A stretch of DNA of 6,785 nt, taken from positions 1-6,785 of the forward strand of contig JAPCJU010000066.1 of the NCBI GenBank assembly GCA_027886795.1, written 5' to 3'. Under the pieces are notes generated by a model. That model had not been told where the DNA came from and made no database searches. It saw only the letters and a program-made list of their open reading frames with translations. Shown here one piece after another: positions 5,596 to 6,785 of the stretch. The translations under genes were made by a program, and so were the position numbers. How positions within the stretch are numbered: position 1 is the first letter of the stretch; every line of letters starts with the position of its first letter. Origin of the DNA: Nitrososphaerota archaeon (GTDB lineage: Archaea; Thermoproteota; Nitrososphaeria; Nitrososphaerales; CADDZS01).

Positions 5596-6606
5596 ATGTC
5601 CAGACTTCGGTTAAGTCTGTCTTGTCCATCTTACGACAGGACGGAAGCTCTTAGAACGGGCGAAGTTCAACCAGAGGGTCTTGAACTCTCGTATGTAACT
5701 ATGCCACCCGCTGATGCTCATGCTCGGATGTTGAAGTATCAAGAGTTCGACGCTTCTGATATGTCCATGTCATTTTACTTGATGGGCAAACTGTCGGGCA
5801 AGACACCTTTTACTGCGATTCCGGTTTTTCCTATGCGTCGTTTCTTCCACTCGGAGGTTATCGTGAATGTTGACTCTGGAATAAAGACTCCGTCGGACTT
5901 GAAAGGCAAGAGAATAGGAGTACAAGAGTATGGAATGACGCTCGCTTTGTGGCTACGTGGAATACTAGAGCACGAGTTTCGGGTTACACCTCCTGAAGTA
6001 GAATGGTATGTTGAACGCAATCCGGGTGAAAAGGTAGGTGATTCGATAGGCTTCAAAGCCCCACCAGATGTTCGAATCAACCAACTCAAGCCTGAAACCG
6101 ATCTTATGACATCGATAGAAAACCATGAGATAGATGCAGCTTTTCCGTATCCAAAGATCTGGAAAACCCACAGAGACAGGTCAAATAGTACAGGCGGTGT
6201 TGGACAAAGAAAGACGAGACCTTTGTTTGCTGACCCGAAACAGGAATCAATCAGATATTACAGGAAAACGGGCTTCTTTCCCATCAATCACGTCATTGTC
6301 ATAAAGGACGAAATTCTCAAAGAAAATCCTTGGGTCGCTCTCAGCCTCTACGAAGCTTTTCTCAAGGCTAAGGAGATCAGCTACGCAAAGGTCGAAGCAA
6401 AGTTGAGGGAGCCAACAAACTACGTGTGGTTAGACGATCTAGTCAACGAGGTCAGAGAAATATTTGGAGCGGATCCATATCCATACGGTCTCAAGGAAAA
6501 CGAGAATATTCTCGATGCGATAGCTACTTATTCAAACGAGCAAGGGCTGACTCCGAGAAAGGCAGTTCTGAACGACTTGTTCTTTTATACGACGCTAGAT
6601 CTCTAA
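5596..6606 (+). CDS. 4,5-dihydroxyphthalate decarboxylase-like protein (NMT1/SBP fold)
   Basis: Resembles the family annotated as 4,5-dihydroxyphthalate decarboxylase (Pht5), whose fold is related to NMT1/ABC-transporter substrate-binding proteins. Length is 336 residues, as usual. Typical features are LSLSCPSYDRTEALRTGEVQPEGLEL at 6-31, ARMLKYQEFDASDMSMSFYL at 43-62, FTAIPVFPMRRFFHSEVIV at 72-90, IKTPSDLKGKRIGVQEYGMT at 96-115 and LWLRGILEHEFRV at 118-130, followed by a second lobe (DLMTSIENHEIDAAF at about 169-183). There is no signal peptide, lipobox or membrane segment, so it is probably cytoplasmic and acts as an enzyme or an intracellular ligand-binding protein. Only AGG four bases before the ATG resembles a ribosome binding site. 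It is divergent from the LLM gene and convergent with the lyase gene. Arginine codons change along the gene: mixed CGN/AGR up to residue 160, AGR only afterwards. The fold assignment is firm; decarboxylase activity is not. Confidence 0.88.
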   Translation: MSRLRLSLSCPSYDRTEALRTGEVQPEGLELSYVTMPPADAHARMLKYQEFDASDMSMSFYLMGKLSGKTPFTAIPVFPMRRFFHSEVIVNVDSGIKTPSDLKGKRIGVQEYGMTLALWLRGILEHEFRVTPPEVEWYVERNPGEKVGDSIGFKAPPDVRINQLKPETDLMTSIENHEIDAAFPYPKIWKTHRDRSNSTGGVGQRKTRPLFADPKQESIRYYRKTGFFPINHVIVIKDEILKENPWVALSLYEAFLKAKEISYAKVEAKLREPTNYVWLDDLVNEVREIFGADPYPYGLKENENILDAIATYSNEQGLTPRKAVLNDLFFYTTLDL

Positions 6607-6621
6607 CCGCCTAAAGTAGCG

Positions 6622-6785
6622 TCATTGAATTCCCAATTTCTTTTTTGCTTCGATTTCGCTAATTGATTTCGCTAACTCAATAGTGTTCTTCGCTCTTTCA
6701 TAAACCGGAGTGTCTACCATCTTGCCCTGGAATTGGATCGATCCTTTCCCTTCAGATATCGCTTTCTTGTATAGGTCTACGATTA
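6622..6785 (-). CDS. C-terminus of HpcH/HpaI aldolase / citrate lyase beta-like protein (partial)
   Basis: The last 53 codons of a minus-strand gene enter from the right edge (the first complete codon is at 6783) and end at TGA 6624-6622. The translation contains IVDLYKKAISEGKGSIQF then QGKMVDTPVYERAKNTIELA, which matches the conserved end of CitE/malyl-CoA lyase-like proteins: a G-K-G-x-I strand, then G-K-M-V/I-D-x-P-V, then a helix E-R-A-K. Family members cleave or form C-C bonds of citramalyl-, malyl- or citryl-CoA-type substrates, or of keto acids, using Mg2+. The catalytic half lies outside the window, so the substrate cannot be named. The tail ends in a lysine-rich SEIEAKKKLGIQ, partly encoded by a 13-base tandem repeat. 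It is convergent with the gene ending at 6606, with 15 bases between the stops. Confidence 0.85.
   Translation of the reverse strand, partial: IVDLYKKAISEGKGSIQFQGKMVDTPVYERAKNTIELAKSISEIEAKKKLGIQ
6637..6646 (+). terminator. T-rich tract, possible U-tract terminator for the plus-strand gene
   Basis: TTTCTTTTTT lies about 30 bases after the stop of the 5596-6606 gene, inside the coding end of the convergent lyase gene. There it reads as lysine codons AAA AAG AAA on the minus strand. No stem precedes it, so it would terminate only by an archaeal-type U-tract mechanism. The run may simply reflect the lysine-rich tail. Confidence 0.25.
6652..6677. repeat. 13-base tandem repeat inside the lyase C-terminus
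   Basis: GATTTCGCTAATT (6652-6664) is followed directly by GATTTCGCTAACT (6665-6677), 12 of 13 bases identical. The unit is not a multiple of three, so the two copies are read in different frames (around ELAKS and SEIE in the protein). This suggests a recent slippage duplication that altered the last residues of the protein. Confidence 0.7.

Overview
This window most likely comes from an archaeon, and a mesophilic soil or sediment lineage (Nitrososphaeria/Thaumarchaeota-like or Bathyarchaeia-like) would fit best. The reasons are a moderate GC content, arginine codons dominated by AGA/AGG, frequent ATA for isoleucine, a coenzyme F420-type luciferase-like oxidoreductase, and weak AT-rich promoter elements rather than clear bacterial -35/-10 pairs. 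This is an inference from composition. An F420-containing bacterium (Chloroflexi or Actinobacteria relatives) is not excluded, and one hairpin plus T-run terminator looks bacterial. There is no rRNA, tRNA, CRISPR array, insertion sequence or obvious mobile element.

Layout. The left 4 kb is a minus-strand hydantoinase/oxoprolinase pair. hyuA (4026 to 2002) is followed 15 bases later, in the same reading frame, by hyuB (1986 to 349, GTG start). hyuB ends in an ATGA overlap with a possible small unrecognised gene (352 to 35). Upstream of hyuA, also on the minus strand, is an LLM-class (luciferase-like, F420-dependent type) oxidoreductase (5247 to 4246). A hairpin plus T-run terminator (4111-4140) separates it from hyuA, so the two are probably separate transcription units. 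A 348-base divergent intergenic region (5248-5595) carries several dyads and separates the LLM gene from a plus-strand gene of the 4,5-dihydroxyphthalate decarboxylase / NMT1-like substrate-binding fold family (5596-6606). Only 15 bases after that gene's stop, the C-terminus of a convergent HpcH/HpaI aldolase / citrate lyase beta-like protein (minus strand, 6783 to 6622, running off the right edge) comes in. It was found by translating the right edge.

How the genes may work together. All recognised products are small-molecule catabolic enzymes: an ATP-dependent cyclic-amide (hydantoin, lactam, oxoproline) hydrolase or related carboxylase, an F420-dependent oxidoreductase, a possible decarboxylase or ligand-binding protein, and a C-C lyase acting on CoA or keto acids. 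The neighbourhood reads as an accessory catabolic island for a heterocyclic or aromatic carboxylate substrate that cannot be named from sequence alone. No transporter or regulator gene is visible within the window.
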